Assembly: GCA_003220615.1 (NCBI GenBank)
Contig: QHTB01000179.1
Coordinates: forward strand, 1-53,536
Reading direction: 5' to 3'
Length of the DNA: 53,536 nucleotides
Source of the DNA: Candidatus Rokuibacteriota bacterium
GTDB lineage: Bacteria > Methylomirabilota > Methylomirabilia > Rokubacteriales > CSP1-6
This document shows positions 16,612-24,575 of the stretch, one piece after another. The first letter of the stretch is position 1; every line of letters begins with the position of its first letter. A program made the position numbers and the translations under genes. The notes beneath the pieces are model-generated. The model worked only from the letters and a program-made list of their open reading frames with translations, did not search any database and was not told the DNA's origin.

Positions 16612-16629
16612 GGAATTGGGGTCAGGTCT
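16612..16629. repeat. Isolated GGAATTGGGGTCAGGTCT motif
   Basis: This 18-base sequence resembles the short GGGGTCAG motif I have seen beside Y1-type (IS200-like/RAYT) transposase genes in environmental genomes. No transposase is nearby. The stop codon of the NTF2-like gene lies inside it (TCA at 16622-16624 on plus). Confidence 0.35.
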
Positions 16630-17050
16630 CAGCCGTGCCTCTGGTCTTCGCCAGGAAGCTGACCAGCGCCGCGGTGTCGAAATAGAACATCTGAGCCCGC
16701 GCGAGCCTTCCCTCCAGGACCTGATAGAGACCGAGCACCGGGCCATCGAATCGGTCGCCATCCGGATTGATCCCCCGCTGACGCCAGAGCACGACGACTT
16801 CGTCGTCGCCCGCGGCCACGACACGGGGATCCATCCTTCGCTCGGTCTCGCCAGGTTGGAGGGGAAGCCACGTGTCGCTCCAGGTGGGGCTCGTGCCGGG
16901 CCGGCCACGTGAAGCCCCACCGTAGGGGAGCGATGGTGGCCAGTGGAACTCCACGTCGGCATGGCAGAGGTCGAGGAAGCGTTGAGCATCGCGTCGCTCG
17001 ATCGAGCGAAAGATCTCGAGCATCACCTGGACGTTTTCGCTTGCACCCAT
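16622..17050 (-). CDS. NTF2/SnoaL-like fold protein
   Basis: A 142-residue protein with the NTF2-like pattern: helix ENVQVMLEIFRSIERRDAQRFLDL, then CHADVEFHWPPSLPYGG, a central RVVAAGDDEVVVLWRQRG strand and LARAQMFYFD near the end. Members are small cone-shaped domains used as enzymes (cyclases, isomerases) or ligand binders; no catalytic set can be named. The ATG at 17050 is preferred to the one at 17080, which would extend into the DoxX gene. It lies 7 bases from the DoxX stop on the same strand, so the two are likely co-transcribed with tetR upstream. Confidence 0.8.
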   Translation of the reverse strand: MGASENVQVMLEIFRSIERRDAQRFLDLCHADVEFHWPPSLPYGGASRGRPGTSPTWSDTWLPLQPGETERRMDPRVVAAGDDEVVVLWRQRGINPDGDRFDGPVLGLYQVLEGRLARAQMFYFDTAALVSFLAKTRGTAET

Positions 17051-17057
17051 GCTTGCC

Positions 17058-17519
17058 TCATTTCCTCGCGCGGCGAGCATCGACGGTCCACGGGTCGGCG
17101 GGCCGCGTGGCGAGCGCGAAGGCGGCCGCGCAGGCCGAGAAGACCGAGGCGTTGAGCGCCGACTTCACTCCTGTGCCAACGGTCATGCCGAGCGCGAACA
17201 ACAGCAACAGCACTCCGCTCGAGAACGCCGACCATCGAGTCGCGAGACCGAGGATCAGCGCGCATCCAAAGCCCGTCTCGGCGATGGTGACGATCCACAC
17301 GATCGCCGGGATCAGCGCCGCCGGAGCCCACGGGTTGAGCGTGGCCGCATAGGACGCGAACCGTTCGAGATTGCCCCAGGCGACGTTCGGGCTTCCTGGC
17401 GGTCCCCACATCCCGAAGCGATCGGACACCGCCGCGAGAAACGTCGCTCCCAGCGCCAGCCTCAAGAACACCGAGTCATACGTGGTCAGCACGTCGAGGA
17501 GTTTCGAGGGGAATCGCAT
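17058..17519 (-). CDS. DoxX-family membrane protein
   Basis: A 153-residue protein with four membrane segments, typical for DoxX. Family-like phrases are LRLALGATFLAAVSDRFG in segment 1 and AETGFGCALILGLATRWSA in the middle. DoxX proteins are small quinone- or thiol-linked membrane proteins involved in redox stress in some bacteria; the role here is unknown. It is followed at once by the NTF2-like gene and preceded by tetR with a 19-base gap, so a TetR-controlled three-gene operon is plausible. Confidence 0.85.
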   Translation of the reverse strand: MRFPSKLLDVLTTYDSVFLRLALGATFLAAVSDRFGMWGPPGSPNVAWGNLERFASYAATLNPWAPAALIPAIVWIVTIAETGFGCALILGLATRWSAFSSGVLLLLFALGMTVGTGVKSALNASVFSACAAAFALATRPADPWTVDARRARK

Positions 17520-17538
17520 CGTCCGGCCTCACTTCCGT

Positions 17539-18141
17539 CTAGTCCGGAACACCGAGCAGGCCAATCACGGCCTCATACGTGGTTCGGATCAGCACATCCA
17601 CATACGGCGGGAGGTTCTCACGGGCGGCGACGTGGCGACGGATGGCCGCGAAGGGCGCTTCGACGACGGCGTACGCGACGATCCGGACCTTTCGCGGGTC
17701 CTCGCGGCCACACAGGCGACGGGTGAAGGCGCGCAGCTCGGTGTCGATCTGTCGCCCGAGCCGCTGGGCCCGCCGGCGCATGGCCGGTGGCCATCCGCGG
17801 TCGACGAAGTCATCTCGGCGGTGGAGCAGCAGCAACCGGGCCTCATCAGGGTGCTGGCGGGCTCGCTGCGCCATGTGGAGCGCCGCCGCAAGGCCGGCTT
17901 GCCAGGGCACCGGGCCCGCCAGCCTCGCGAAGAACGCGTCCTGGAAGGCGGCGGCAGCGCGCAACCATACCTCGGCCAGCAGGACGTCCCTGGAGTCGAA
18001 GCGGTGGTAGATGGAACCCGTCGGCGCCCGCACGGCACGCGCGATCGCGCCGATCGTCGCGCCGGAGGGCCCACGGGTGGCGATCAGCCGTCCGGCGGCC
18101 GCCACGATCTGATCCTCGTCGAACTTCGCAGCGCGCGGCAC
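17539..18141 (-). CDS. TetR-family transcriptional repressor
   Basis: A 200-residue protein from a GTG start. The N-terminal helix-turn-helix is clear (FDEDQIVAAAGRLIATRG, then GATIGAIARAVRAPTGSIYH), and the C-terminal ligand domain is helical and Arg-rich. It probably controls itself with the DoxX and NTF2-like genes behind it. The 30 bases in front are AT-rich for this genome and hold a short inverted repeat (AGAA, six bases, TTCT at about 18148-18161), a possible operator, though too short to be sure. Confidence 0.9.
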   Translation of the reverse strand: MPRAAKFDEDQIVAAAGRLIATRGPSGATIGAIARAVRAPTGSIYHRFDSRDVLLAEVWLRAAAAFQDAFFARLAGPVPWQAGLAAALHMAQRARQHPDEARLLLLHRRDDFVDRGWPPAMRRRAQRLGRQIDTELRAFTRRLCGREDPRKVRIVAYAVVEAPFAAIRRHVAARENLPPYVDVLIRTTYEAVIGLLGVPD

Positions 18142-18566
18142 GGATAAAAGAATCTATGTTCTAATTCAGCCTGTCAAGCCCTCGAGTGGTGGCCGCTGCG
18201 GATATTACGTGCACTCCCCGCGGCATGCGACTGGCGCTCTTTCGGCGGCCTCATCGCTGCACCTCTGCGGGGTCCCGGTTCAAGGGGTTTGCCGGGATTT
18301 GACCCTCCCAGTTCCACTTCCACGATCTCATGATGTCGTCGAAAGGGGCGTCCGCCCAACCGCCTGATCCACAAGTACGCAGATGGCGACCTTTCCGGCT
18401 GCCTTCAGCGCAGTCGCGCTGTGTTGGCGCACCCACCCCGTTGCCGCGACGGGGGCTCTTTCGGGTTCGGGCTCGCTAGAATTTCAATTCGAGGTCTACC
18501 GGCCTGGAGGGTACCCTTGGATGGACTGAAAAGTTGGGCTTCGAGTCAAGCTTAAGGGGGACTCTG
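18142..18566. other. Intergenic stretch with no gene seen
   Basis: About 425 bases between tetR and the DUF2934-like gene. The frames here are short and lack ribosome sites. A minus-strand frame at about 18251-18380 reads with several Trp residues (RSWKWNWEGQIPANPLNRD) and might be a gene remnant, but no family was recognised. The tetR promoter should be at its left end and that of the DUF2934-like gene at its right end. Confidence 0.5.
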
Positions 18567-18761
18567 ATGGCGGGTACGAACCAACGCAAGACCACGGGCG
18601 TCGCACAAGATCTCGACGAACCCAGGACCCAAGCAGCGCGGCGGCCGAGTCACGACGAGATCGCCAAGCGCGCCTTCGAGATCTATCTGTCGCGTGGAGA
18701 GTGGCCCGGTAGAGACGTGGAAGACTGGCTCGAAGCCGAGCGACAACTCCGGAATCGCTGA
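18567..18761 (+). CDS. DUF2934-like small protein
   Basis: A 64-residue polar protein. The C-terminal half matches the DUF2934 pattern: HDEIAKRAFEIYLSRGEWPG followed by RDVEDWLEAERQL. Function of this domain is unknown; it is common in soil bacteria, often as stand-alone small proteins. AAGGGGG precedes the ATG at a good distance and supports the start. It sits at the left edge of a decayed mobile region but its own reading frame is intact. Confidence 0.82.
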   Translation: MAGTNQRKTTGVAQDLDEPRTQAARRPSHDEIAKRAFEIYLSRGEWPGRDVEDWLEAERQLRNR

Positions 18762-18901
18762 TGCTCACAGGCCGATGCGAATCCTCGCCTCCAAAAGCCG
18801 GCCATCACGCCGACGGGCAGGGAGGTAGCCAGCTGCGAGCGCCATATTCCGGCAAGTGTTATGGCGCGCAGCGGCGCCAATTCAACCATCGGGCCTAACG
18901 A

Positions 18902-19198
18902 ATGGTCGATGATCCGACAAGGAGCACCGAGGTCGCCGCGCTCTCCTCATCGCGGCGCTTGCGTTCCCTTCGCGTGAAGTTCCGGGTCCCCGAGCTCGCG
19001 GCCATCCACGCGTGGCTCGACTCATGGTCGGGCCTGGGCGTGATCGTCGTTGCGATGCGGCGGCACGGCTACGACGTGAAGGCGCCGCAGGGATCTCGGC
19101 GTCGTAGCGTGATGTCGAGGACCGCCGATACTTCACCGTGGCGTTCTTCACGGGAGTCCGACCAGGCGAGCAGCTCGGGCTTCGGTGGGAGGACATGA
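18902..19198 (+). pseudogene. Truncated hypothetical gene joined to recombinase debris
   Basis: An open frame of 98 codons. Residues about 30-59 (ELAAIHAWLDSWSGLGVIVV, then AMRRHGYDV) look like the start of a small hypothetical protein I recall from several environmental genomes, where the text continues DLQLTRYDERGW. Here it breaks off after GYDV and runs into Arg/Ser-rich sequence that is antisense-like or out of frame with the recombinase fragment. This is probably a gene start cut by a deletion or insertion. The identification is from memory and weak. Confidence 0.4.
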
Positions 19199-19643
19199 CT
19201 GGCAGCGCAAGACGTTCGGCGTCCGGCGTACCGTGAACCGATTCGGCGAGGGGCCAACGAAGACCGTGGCGTCGGTCCGCGACGTCGCAATGCTCCCCCC
19301 GGTCGAACGCGCGCTGCTTGCCCAACGCGCCACGAGCCAACTGCGCGCGCCGTGGATCTTCCCGAACCGCGACGGCGGCGCGCTCGACATGACCAACCTG
19401 CGCGAGCGCGTGTGGAAGCCGGCGCTCCGACGCGCGGGCCTCCGCTACCGCACGATGTACCAGACTCGGCACACGTTCGCGACGCTGATGCTCTCGGCGG
19501 GCGAGGACATCGGCTGGGTCGCGAAGCAGCTCGGGGACACGTCGGTGGAGATGGTGATCCGGCGTTACCACCGCTTCATTCCGAACCTCACGCGGCGAGA
19601 CGGCTCTGCGGCGGCAAAGTGGCTTGCCGGAGAGGGACTGTGA
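19108..19643 (+). pseudogene. Tyrosine recombinase (phage-type integrase), 5' truncated and frameshifted
   Basis: The catalytic half of an integrase is split over two frames. In one frame (from 19108, after a TAG) it reads VEDRRYFTVAFFTGVRPGEQ then LGLRWED, with the box I arginine. In the next frame from about 19196 it continues DWQRKTFGVRRTVNRFGEG to the end. One base is missing near 19193-19196, where a phrase such as WEDIDWQRKT would be expected. Box II is YQTRHTFATLMLSAGE, then GDTSVEMVIRRYHRF with the nucleophile Tyr. The N-terminal DNA-binding part is absent. The gene is dead unless the shift is a sequencing error. It lies about 600 bases from the 3' end of tRNA-Gly, a usual attachment site. 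Confidence 0.8.
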
Positions 19644-20184
19644 CCCTGACGAGCAGCTCGCGGCGCTGAGGAAGAACGCCGAAGGATATCGGGATGCCAT
19701 GCGCGAGACGCGGCCACTTGCGCAGGCGTCGCAACAGCACACGGATCAATCGCTCATCTGGCAAATCGGCTTGATGGGCGGCGGACTCTATGGGCTGTCC
19801 CGTCTTGTCGAAACGCCGTGCGCCACACGGGAGGCAGTGTGGATCGGCATCGCTGGTGCTATCTGGGTAGTCGGTATCCTGTCGGCGGTCCTTGGACGCG
19901 TCGTGTCGCGCGAGCACACGAATCAAGACGCGTTCTTATCGGTTCAGAAGATTCAGGCGGTCGAGACGCTGCTTCTTCGCAATCCTGACGCGGAAGAACT
20001 GGGCCACACTCTACTCGACATCATGAACGACCGGCATCTAGACATGAAGCAGCGGGCAGCGCGTCTGAAGGCCCTTGGCAGATGGGAGGACGTCTTCTAC
20101 TACGCCACGAACGCCGCGTTTGCGGCGGGCGTGATCGTCGCGTTTCAAGCAGCTGCCCGCTGTCTCATGGTGACCATTCGGTGA
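19624..20184 (+). CDS. Small membrane protein of unknown function
   Basis: A protein of 186 residues from a TTG that overlaps the recombinase end; the ATG at 19699 (161 residues) may be the true start. It has about three membrane segments (LIWQIGLMGGGLYGLSRLV, AVWIGIAGAIWVVGILSAVL, AAFAAGVIVAFQAAARCL) with a soluble helical region between the last two. GC content is visibly lower than in the flanking genes, consistent with arrival by transfer along with the integrase remnant. No family recognised. A hairpin at 20197-20226 ends it. Confidence 0.6.
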   Translation: MPERDCDPDEQLAALRKNAEGYRDAMRETRPLAQASQQHTDQSLIWQIGLMGGGLYGLSRLVETPCATREAVWIGIAGAIWVVGILSAVLGRVVSREHTNQDAFLSVQKIQAVETLLLRNPDAEELGHTLLDIMNDRHLDMKQRAARLKALGRWEDVFYYATNAAFAAGVIVAFQAAARCLMVTIR

Positions 20185-20196
20185 CCCGAGACGGCG

Positions 20197-20226
20197 AGGG
20201 CCCTACGGGGTGTCCCGTAAGGCCCT
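20197..20226. terminator. Hairpin between the small membrane protein gene and tRNA-Gly
   Basis: Arms 20197-20209 and 20214-20226 pair over 13 positions with one mismatch around a GTGT loop. It lies 12 bases after the plus-strand stop and 7 bases beyond the tRNA 3' end on minus, so it can serve both directions. Confidence 0.62.
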
Positions 20227-20233
20227 GAGTTAT

Positions 20234-20308
20234 TGGAGCGGCCGACCGGATTCGAACCGGCGACGTCCAGCTTGGGAAGCTGGCATTCTGCCACTGAATT
20301 ACGGCCGC
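20234..20308 (-). tRNA. tRNA-Gly (anticodon CCC)
   Basis: On the minus strand a full cloverleaf can be folded: acceptor GCGGCCG with CGGCCGC, D arm ATTC with GAAT, anticodon stem CCAGC with GCTGG around TTCCCAA (anticodon CCC), a five-base variable loop, T arm GCCGG with CCGGT around TTCGAAT, discriminator T, and an encoded CCA (20234-20236). Its 3' end faces the degraded recombinase, so it is a candidate attachment site for the lost element. Confidence 0.96.
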
Positions 20309-20345
20309 CCGGCGCTGCCTATTCTACTACCGAGCCGTCCCTCCG

Positions 20346-21893
20346 CTACTTGCCGTCCTTGAGCGCCATGTCGTAGGCCTTGATGAGCTCGTCACTGCGC
20401 GCTTTCCAGTTGAGACGCTTGGACGCGCCGTAGAGGTCCAGTTGCTGGTAGAGCGGGACCGCGGCGGCGTCCTCGACCCACAGCTTGTTGATCTGGTGGT
20501 ACTCGGCCAGCCGCTTCTTCTCGTCCATGATCGCCTGCGCCTCGTCGAAGAGGCGATCGAGCTCGGGATTGCTGTAGCTGGTGAGGTTCGCGCCCGTCCG
20601 GAAGAGCGGTCCGTAGATCGTCTCGGCATCGAGTGTGGGCGTGCCCCACCCGATCAACCAGACCGGTCCGCCCTTGTGCTTGTAGATCAGATTGTTGAGA
20701 TAGGCGACGAACTCGTGCGTGCGCAGCGTCGCCTTGATCCCGGCCTTGGCCAGCTGCCCGGTCACCGCCTCGGCCACTTCCTTGTCGCGCACGTAGCGCC
20801 CCTGCGGCCCGTTCAGCGTGATCTCGACGCCATTGGGGAAGCCGGCGTCGGCGAGCAGCTTCTTGGCCTTCGCCACGTCCTGCTTCACGGGCTTGAGGGA
20901 TGGATCGAACCCGAAGTGGAGCGGCGTGAGCATCGTCGCGACACGCATCGCCTTGCCGTCGAGCACCGTCTTGATGATCTCGTCCACGTCGACCGCGGAG
21001 ATGATGGCCTGCCGGACGCGCTTGTCGGCCGTGACGCCCTTGTACGGGCCGAGGAGCTTGTGCTGCTCGTCGTACTCAGCCGTCTGGAACATCAGCTGGA
21101 TGGTCCGGATGGACGGCGCCGTTGAGAGGAACAGCCGCGGATGATTGGCGATCGGGCTCGCGAGGTGCGGCGGGATGTTCACCGCGACGTCGACCTCGCC
21201 GTTCTGAAGCGCCGCGACCCGCACGGCGTCGTCGGGAATTGGCCGGAACACGACGGTCTTGATGCGCGGCGCGCCTCGCCAGTGCCCGGGGTCGGCCTCC
21301 AGCACGATCTCCTCGTCCTTCGACCACCGCACGAGTTTGTAGGGCCCGGTGCCGATCGGGTTCTTCGAGATGAAGGCCGTGTCCTTGCCGGCGTAGGCTT
21401 TGGGCGGGTACATCGACGCCTGGCGGAACGTCATGATCGTCGTGAACGTCGGCCACGGCTTGGAGGTGTGCACGCGCGCCGTGTAGGGATCGACGATCTC
21501 GACGTGGTCGATGGGACGGAAGTTGGACGAGGCGCGCAGCTTGGCGTCCTTGACGCGCTCGAGACTGAACTTCACGGACTCCGCGTTGAACTCCTCGCCG
21601 TTGTGGAACTTGACGCCCTTGCGCAGCTTCAGCTCCCACACGCGATCGGACACCAGCCGGGGCAGCTCGGCGGCCAGCGCGGGCACGACCTTGAGGTTGG
21701 CATCGCGCTCGACCAGGGTGTCGAAGAGATGCGTGGCGACCACGGACGCCGGCGTCTCCTGCTGGTTCATCGTGTCGAGCGTCGAGGGATCGACGCCCTG
21801 GGCGATGACCACCTTGCCGGCCGGCGCCGCCATCGCCCCCGATGGAAGCAGCAACAGGGAAGACAGGATCAGTGCGGCACGCCACACCTTCAT
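20346..21893 (-). CDS. Peptide/opine-type ABC transporter substrate-binding protein (family 5)
   Basis: A 515-residue periplasmic binding protein with a signal peptide (WRAALILSSLLLLPSGAMAA). The family-5 phrases are present: LFDTLVERDANLKVVPALA, WELKLRKGVKFHNGEEFNAE, and NPIGTGPYKLVRWSKDEEI. Such proteins feed Dpp/Opp-type importers with peptides, opines or nickel complexes; the permease and ATPase genes are not next to it, so it is an orphan here. The frame is open 33 codons upstream, but the ATG at 21893 has a GAGAGGAGA ribosome site and starts the signal peptide. Confidence 0.92.
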   Translation of the reverse strand: MKVWRAALILSSLLLLPSGAMAAPAGKVVIAQGVDPSTLDTMNQQETPASVVATHLFDTLVERDANLKVVPALAAELPRLVSDRVWELKLRKGVKFHNGEEFNAESVKFSLERVKDAKLRASSNFRPIDHVEIVDPYTARVHTSKPWPTFTTIMTFRQASMYPPKAYAGKDTAFISKNPIGTGPYKLVRWSKDEEIVLEADPGHWRGAPRIKTVVFRPIPDDAVRVAALQNGEVDVAVNIPPHLASPIANHPRLFLSTAPSIRTIQLMFQTAEYDEQHKLLGPYKGVTADKRVRQAIISAVDVDEIIKTVLDGKAMRVATMLTPLHFGFDPSLKPVKQDVAKAKKLLADAGFPNGVEITLNGPQGRYVRDKEVAEAVTGQLAKAGIKATLRTHEFVAYLNNLIYKHKGGPVWLIGWGTPTLDAETIYGPLFRTGANLTSYSNPELDRLFDEAQAIMDEKKRLAEYHQINKLWVEDAAAVPLYQQLDLYGASKRLNWKARSDELIKAYDMALKDGK

Positions 21894-21945
21894 GAGATCT
21901 CCTCTCGGAAGAACCGCGGACGATTGCGTCGTGGTGAACCGTACT

Positions 21946-23385
21946 TTATGAGCGCCTCCGCGACGAGTCAAGGTACGCCAGCGCCTCATCACGTGTGCTG
22001 ACCCGCCCGAGATCCTGGGCCTCGCGGGCGCGCCGGAGGAGGCGGCCGACCTCGGGGCCGGGCGTCAGATCAAAGTGGCGCATGACGTCGTCGCCACGGA
22101 GCAGCGGCGGCGCCGCCGCGATCTCCTGCTGCTCGCTCCAGCCGGCGAGCAGATCACGCACGAGGGACGCTCGGCGCCAGGCGCGTCGCGGCGCCTCGCC
22201 GCGCACCGCGGCCGCATCGACCAGGACCAGCAGCAGCAGATCGCGGGTGTCCGGGCCGAGGTCGCGATAGAAGCGATAGCGGGCGCGGGGCGTGACGGTG
22301 GGTGCCGAGGCCAGGTGCATCGGCCGCAGGTGATGGCGCACCAGACGCTCGACGAGGCCGGTGACGGCCGCCGGGAAGCGCAGGCGCTCACCGATGTCGC
22401 GGACGCGCTCGGCGCCGATCAGGTCGTGCTCGAAGAATCGCACGCGGCCGCCAATGGCCCGACGCGTCTCCGGCTTCGACACGTCGTGGAGCAACGCCGC
22501 CAGCTTCAACGCCTGGCCGCGCGTGACGCCGCCGGCCACCGGGGCCGCCAGGTGAGGTCCGAGCTCTTCGCCGAACGGCACGAGATCGCCCGGGCGCGCC
22601 ACCACCTGATCGGCGCCATCCACCGCGCGCAGCGAGTGCTCGAGCACGGGAAAACGATGCGGAGCCGGCTGGGTCGTCACCCGCATCGGTTCGATCTCCG
22701 GCAGGATGACGGTGAGCAGGCCAAGGGCATCGGCGCGTCGCAGCGCCCGGGCGCTGCGAAGCTGCGCGAGCAACTCCAGGAACTCGTCCCTCACCCGCTC
22801 AGCAGCGACACCGGCGAGCCGCGGCGCCGCCGCCTTGATCGCGCGTGCGCTCGTCGGCGTCAGGCGAAGGCCGAGCGTGGCCTCCAGCCGGACGCCGCGC
22901 AACCCGCGGAGCGGATCGTCGTCGAGCACGCGTGGATGCGGAAGCCGGAGGCGGCGCGCGCGAAGATCGGCGAGACCACCGGTCGGATCGACGACGGCCG
23001 CGCGGCCCTCACGCACGAGCGCGCGGATCGACACCGCCAGCGCGTTCACCGTGAAGTCGCGCGCCGCCAGGTCGCCCTCGAGCGTCGGCGCGCGAAAATC
23101 AGCGACGTCGATGCGCCCGGCGCCCAGGACGATGCGCGCCGTGCCCCGCTGGTCGTCGAGCGGCACGAGCCGGCCACGCCCCCGCTCGGCGACGCGACGG
23201 GCGAGCGCCAGCGCGCCGCGTGGCACCGCGAGATCGAGATCGACACCGTCGCGGCGGACGCGGCCCAGGACAGCATCGCGTACGGCACCGCCCACGAGCA
23301 CGGCGTCCTTGCCTCCCGCGCCGACGGCGATCCGTAACAGCGCGTTGGCGGTGAGCCCGAGGGCGTCGAGTCTCAGGGTGGCCAT
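21946..23385 (-). CDS. CCA tRNA nucleotidyltransferase / poly(A) polymerase family
   Basis: A 479-residue class II nucleotidyltransferase. The head has GGAVRDAVLGR and the catalytic pair in VDLDLAVP, then the ARDFTVNALA motif, DPTGGLADL and the DDPLRGLRGVRLEA stretch. An HD domain follows near residue 300 (LLHDVSKPETR, then FFEHDLIGAERV). This is the layout of bacterial CCA-adding enzymes or A-adding partners with HD phosphohydrolase. It would repair tRNA 3' ends. It is divergent from the antiporter gene with only 26 bases between the starts. Confidence 0.92.
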   Translation of the reverse strand: MATLRLDALGLTANALLRIAVGAGGKDAVLVGGAVRDAVLGRVRRDGVDLDLAVPRGALALARRVAERGRGRLVPLDDQRGTARIVLGAGRIDVADFRAPTLEGDLAARDFTVNALAVSIRALVREGRAAVVDPTGGLADLRARRLRLPHPRVLDDDPLRGLRGVRLEATLGLRLTPTSARAIKAAAPRLAGVAAERVRDEFLELLAQLRSARALRRADALGLLTVILPEIEPMRVTTQPAPHRFPVLEHSLRAVDGADQVVARPGDLVPFGEELGPHLAAPVAGGVTRGQALKLAALLHDVSKPETRRAIGGRVRFFEHDLIGAERVRDIGERLRFPAAVTGLVERLVRHHLRPMHLASAPTVTPRARYRFYRDLGPDTRDLLLLVLVDAAAVRGEAPRRAWRRASLVRDLLAGWSEQQEIAAAPPLLRGDDVMRHFDLTPGPEVGRLLRRAREAQDLGRVSTRDEALAYLDSSRRRS

Positions 23386-23411
23386 GCTAGAGTTCCCGCA
23401 CCAACCATCGC

Positions 23412-24575
23412 ATGGTAGACGACCCGCTCTTCGTCCGTGACCTCGCGTACGTCATCGGCGCCGCACTGGTCGGCGGCGTGCTGGCCTGGCTGGCGCGTCA
23501 ACCCCTCATCCTCGGTTACGTGGTCGGCGGAATCATCATCGGGCCGTTCACGCCGGGACCGACCGTGTCGGACGTGCACACGTTCGAGCTCTTCGCCGAA
23601 GTCGCGGTCGTGCTCCTGATGTTCTCCATCGGCATCGAGTTCTCGTTACGCGACCTGCTGCGTGTCAAATGGATCGCCGTGGTGGGCGGCCCCCTCGGCA
23701 TCGTGCTGTCGATCGCGCTGTCCCTGGTCGTCGGCAGCGCCCTTGGCTGGCCGGGGCCTCAGGCGATCGCCGTGGGCGCGATCGTCTCGGTCGCGAGCAC
23801 GATGGTGCTGGCTCGTCTGCTGCTCGACCAGCAGGCACTCGACACGCCGCTCGGGCGGGTCATGATCGGAATCACGCTGGTCGAGGATCTCGTCGTCGTG
23901 ATCCTGACTGTCGTCCTGCCTGCGCTGAGCGCACTCACCCCGGATCGCCTGCTCGCCCTGGCCTTCGCACTCGGCAGGGCCGGCGTCATCATGGTGCCCT
24001 TCGTCTTCCTGGCCGCGTGGGCCGTGCCGAGACTCCTGACCCGTGTGGTGGCCACCGCCAACGATGAGCTCTTCCTTCTGGTCACGCTCGCCATCGGGCT
24101 CGGCACGGCGGCGGTGACGCATGCCGCGGGACTGTCGTTCGCGCTGGGGGCGTTCCTGGCTGGACTGATCGTCAACAGCTCCGCCCATGCCCACCAGACG
24201 CTCCTGCGACTCCTTCCGATCCGCGACATCTTCGTCGCCCTCTTCTTCGTCACCGTCGGCGCGCTCATCGATCCCGCCGCGCTGGTGAGCCACTGGAGGC
24301 TGGTGACGGTGCTGGTGGCGATGATCGTCATCGGCAAGTTCGTGATCTGGGCCCCCATCGTGCGGGCGTTCCGCTACCCGTGGGCGACCGCGGTGAGCGT
24401 CGGGATCGGGCTCGGCCAGATCGGCGAGTTCTCGTTCGTCCTGGTCCAGGTCGCCCGGAGCGCCGGTCAGGTCGGCGACGATCTCTATCAGGCGACGCTC
24501 GCGGCCTCTGTCCTCACCATCCTGATCAACGGCATCGGTGTGAAGATTTCGCTGAGGAGACTGGCATGGCGCTGA
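23412..24575 (+). CDS. Monovalent cation:proton antiporter (CPA2/Kef type)
   Basis: A 387-residue membrane protein with about twelve segments, fitting the CPA2 antiporter core. Family phrases are LILGYVVGGIIIGPFTP, VVLLMFSIGIEFSLRDL, SVASTMVLARLLLD and TLVEDLVVVILTVVLP. The usual cytoplasmic TrkA-N (Kef) domain is absent, so regulation by NAD or glutathione conjugates is unlikely. It would exchange K+ or Na+ for protons at the inner membrane. Its last 10 bases overlap the enoyl-CoA hydratase-like gene, so the two are read as one unit, although no functional link is obvious. Confidence 0.9.
   Translation: MVDDPLFVRDLAYVIGAALVGGVLAWLARQPLILGYVVGGIIIGPFTPGPTVSDVHTFELFAEVAVVLLMFSIGIEFSLRDLLRVKWIAVVGGPLGIVLSIALSLVVGSALGWPGPQAIAVGAIVSVASTMVLARLLLDQQALDTPLGRVMIGITLVEDLVVVILTVVLPALSALTPDRLLALAFALGRAGVIMVPFVFLAAWAVPRLLTRVVATANDELFLLVTLAIGLGTAAVTHAAGLSFALGAFLAGLIVNSSAHAHQTLLRLLPIRDIFVALFFVTVGALIDPAALVSHWRLVTVLVAMIVIGKFVIWAPIVRAFRYPWATAVSVGIGLGQIGEFSFVLVQVARSAGQVGDDLYQATLAASVLTILINGIGVKISLRRLAWR

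Noticed and set aside
18251..18380. Trp-rich minus-strand frame in the gap right of tetR as an integrase piece
   Set aside because: No recombinase motif could be placed and no start or ribosome site is present.
18890..18900. GCCTAAC near 18893 as a second attC site
   Set aside because: No matching inner boxes or GTTRRRY partner was found within 150 bases, so it is probably chance.
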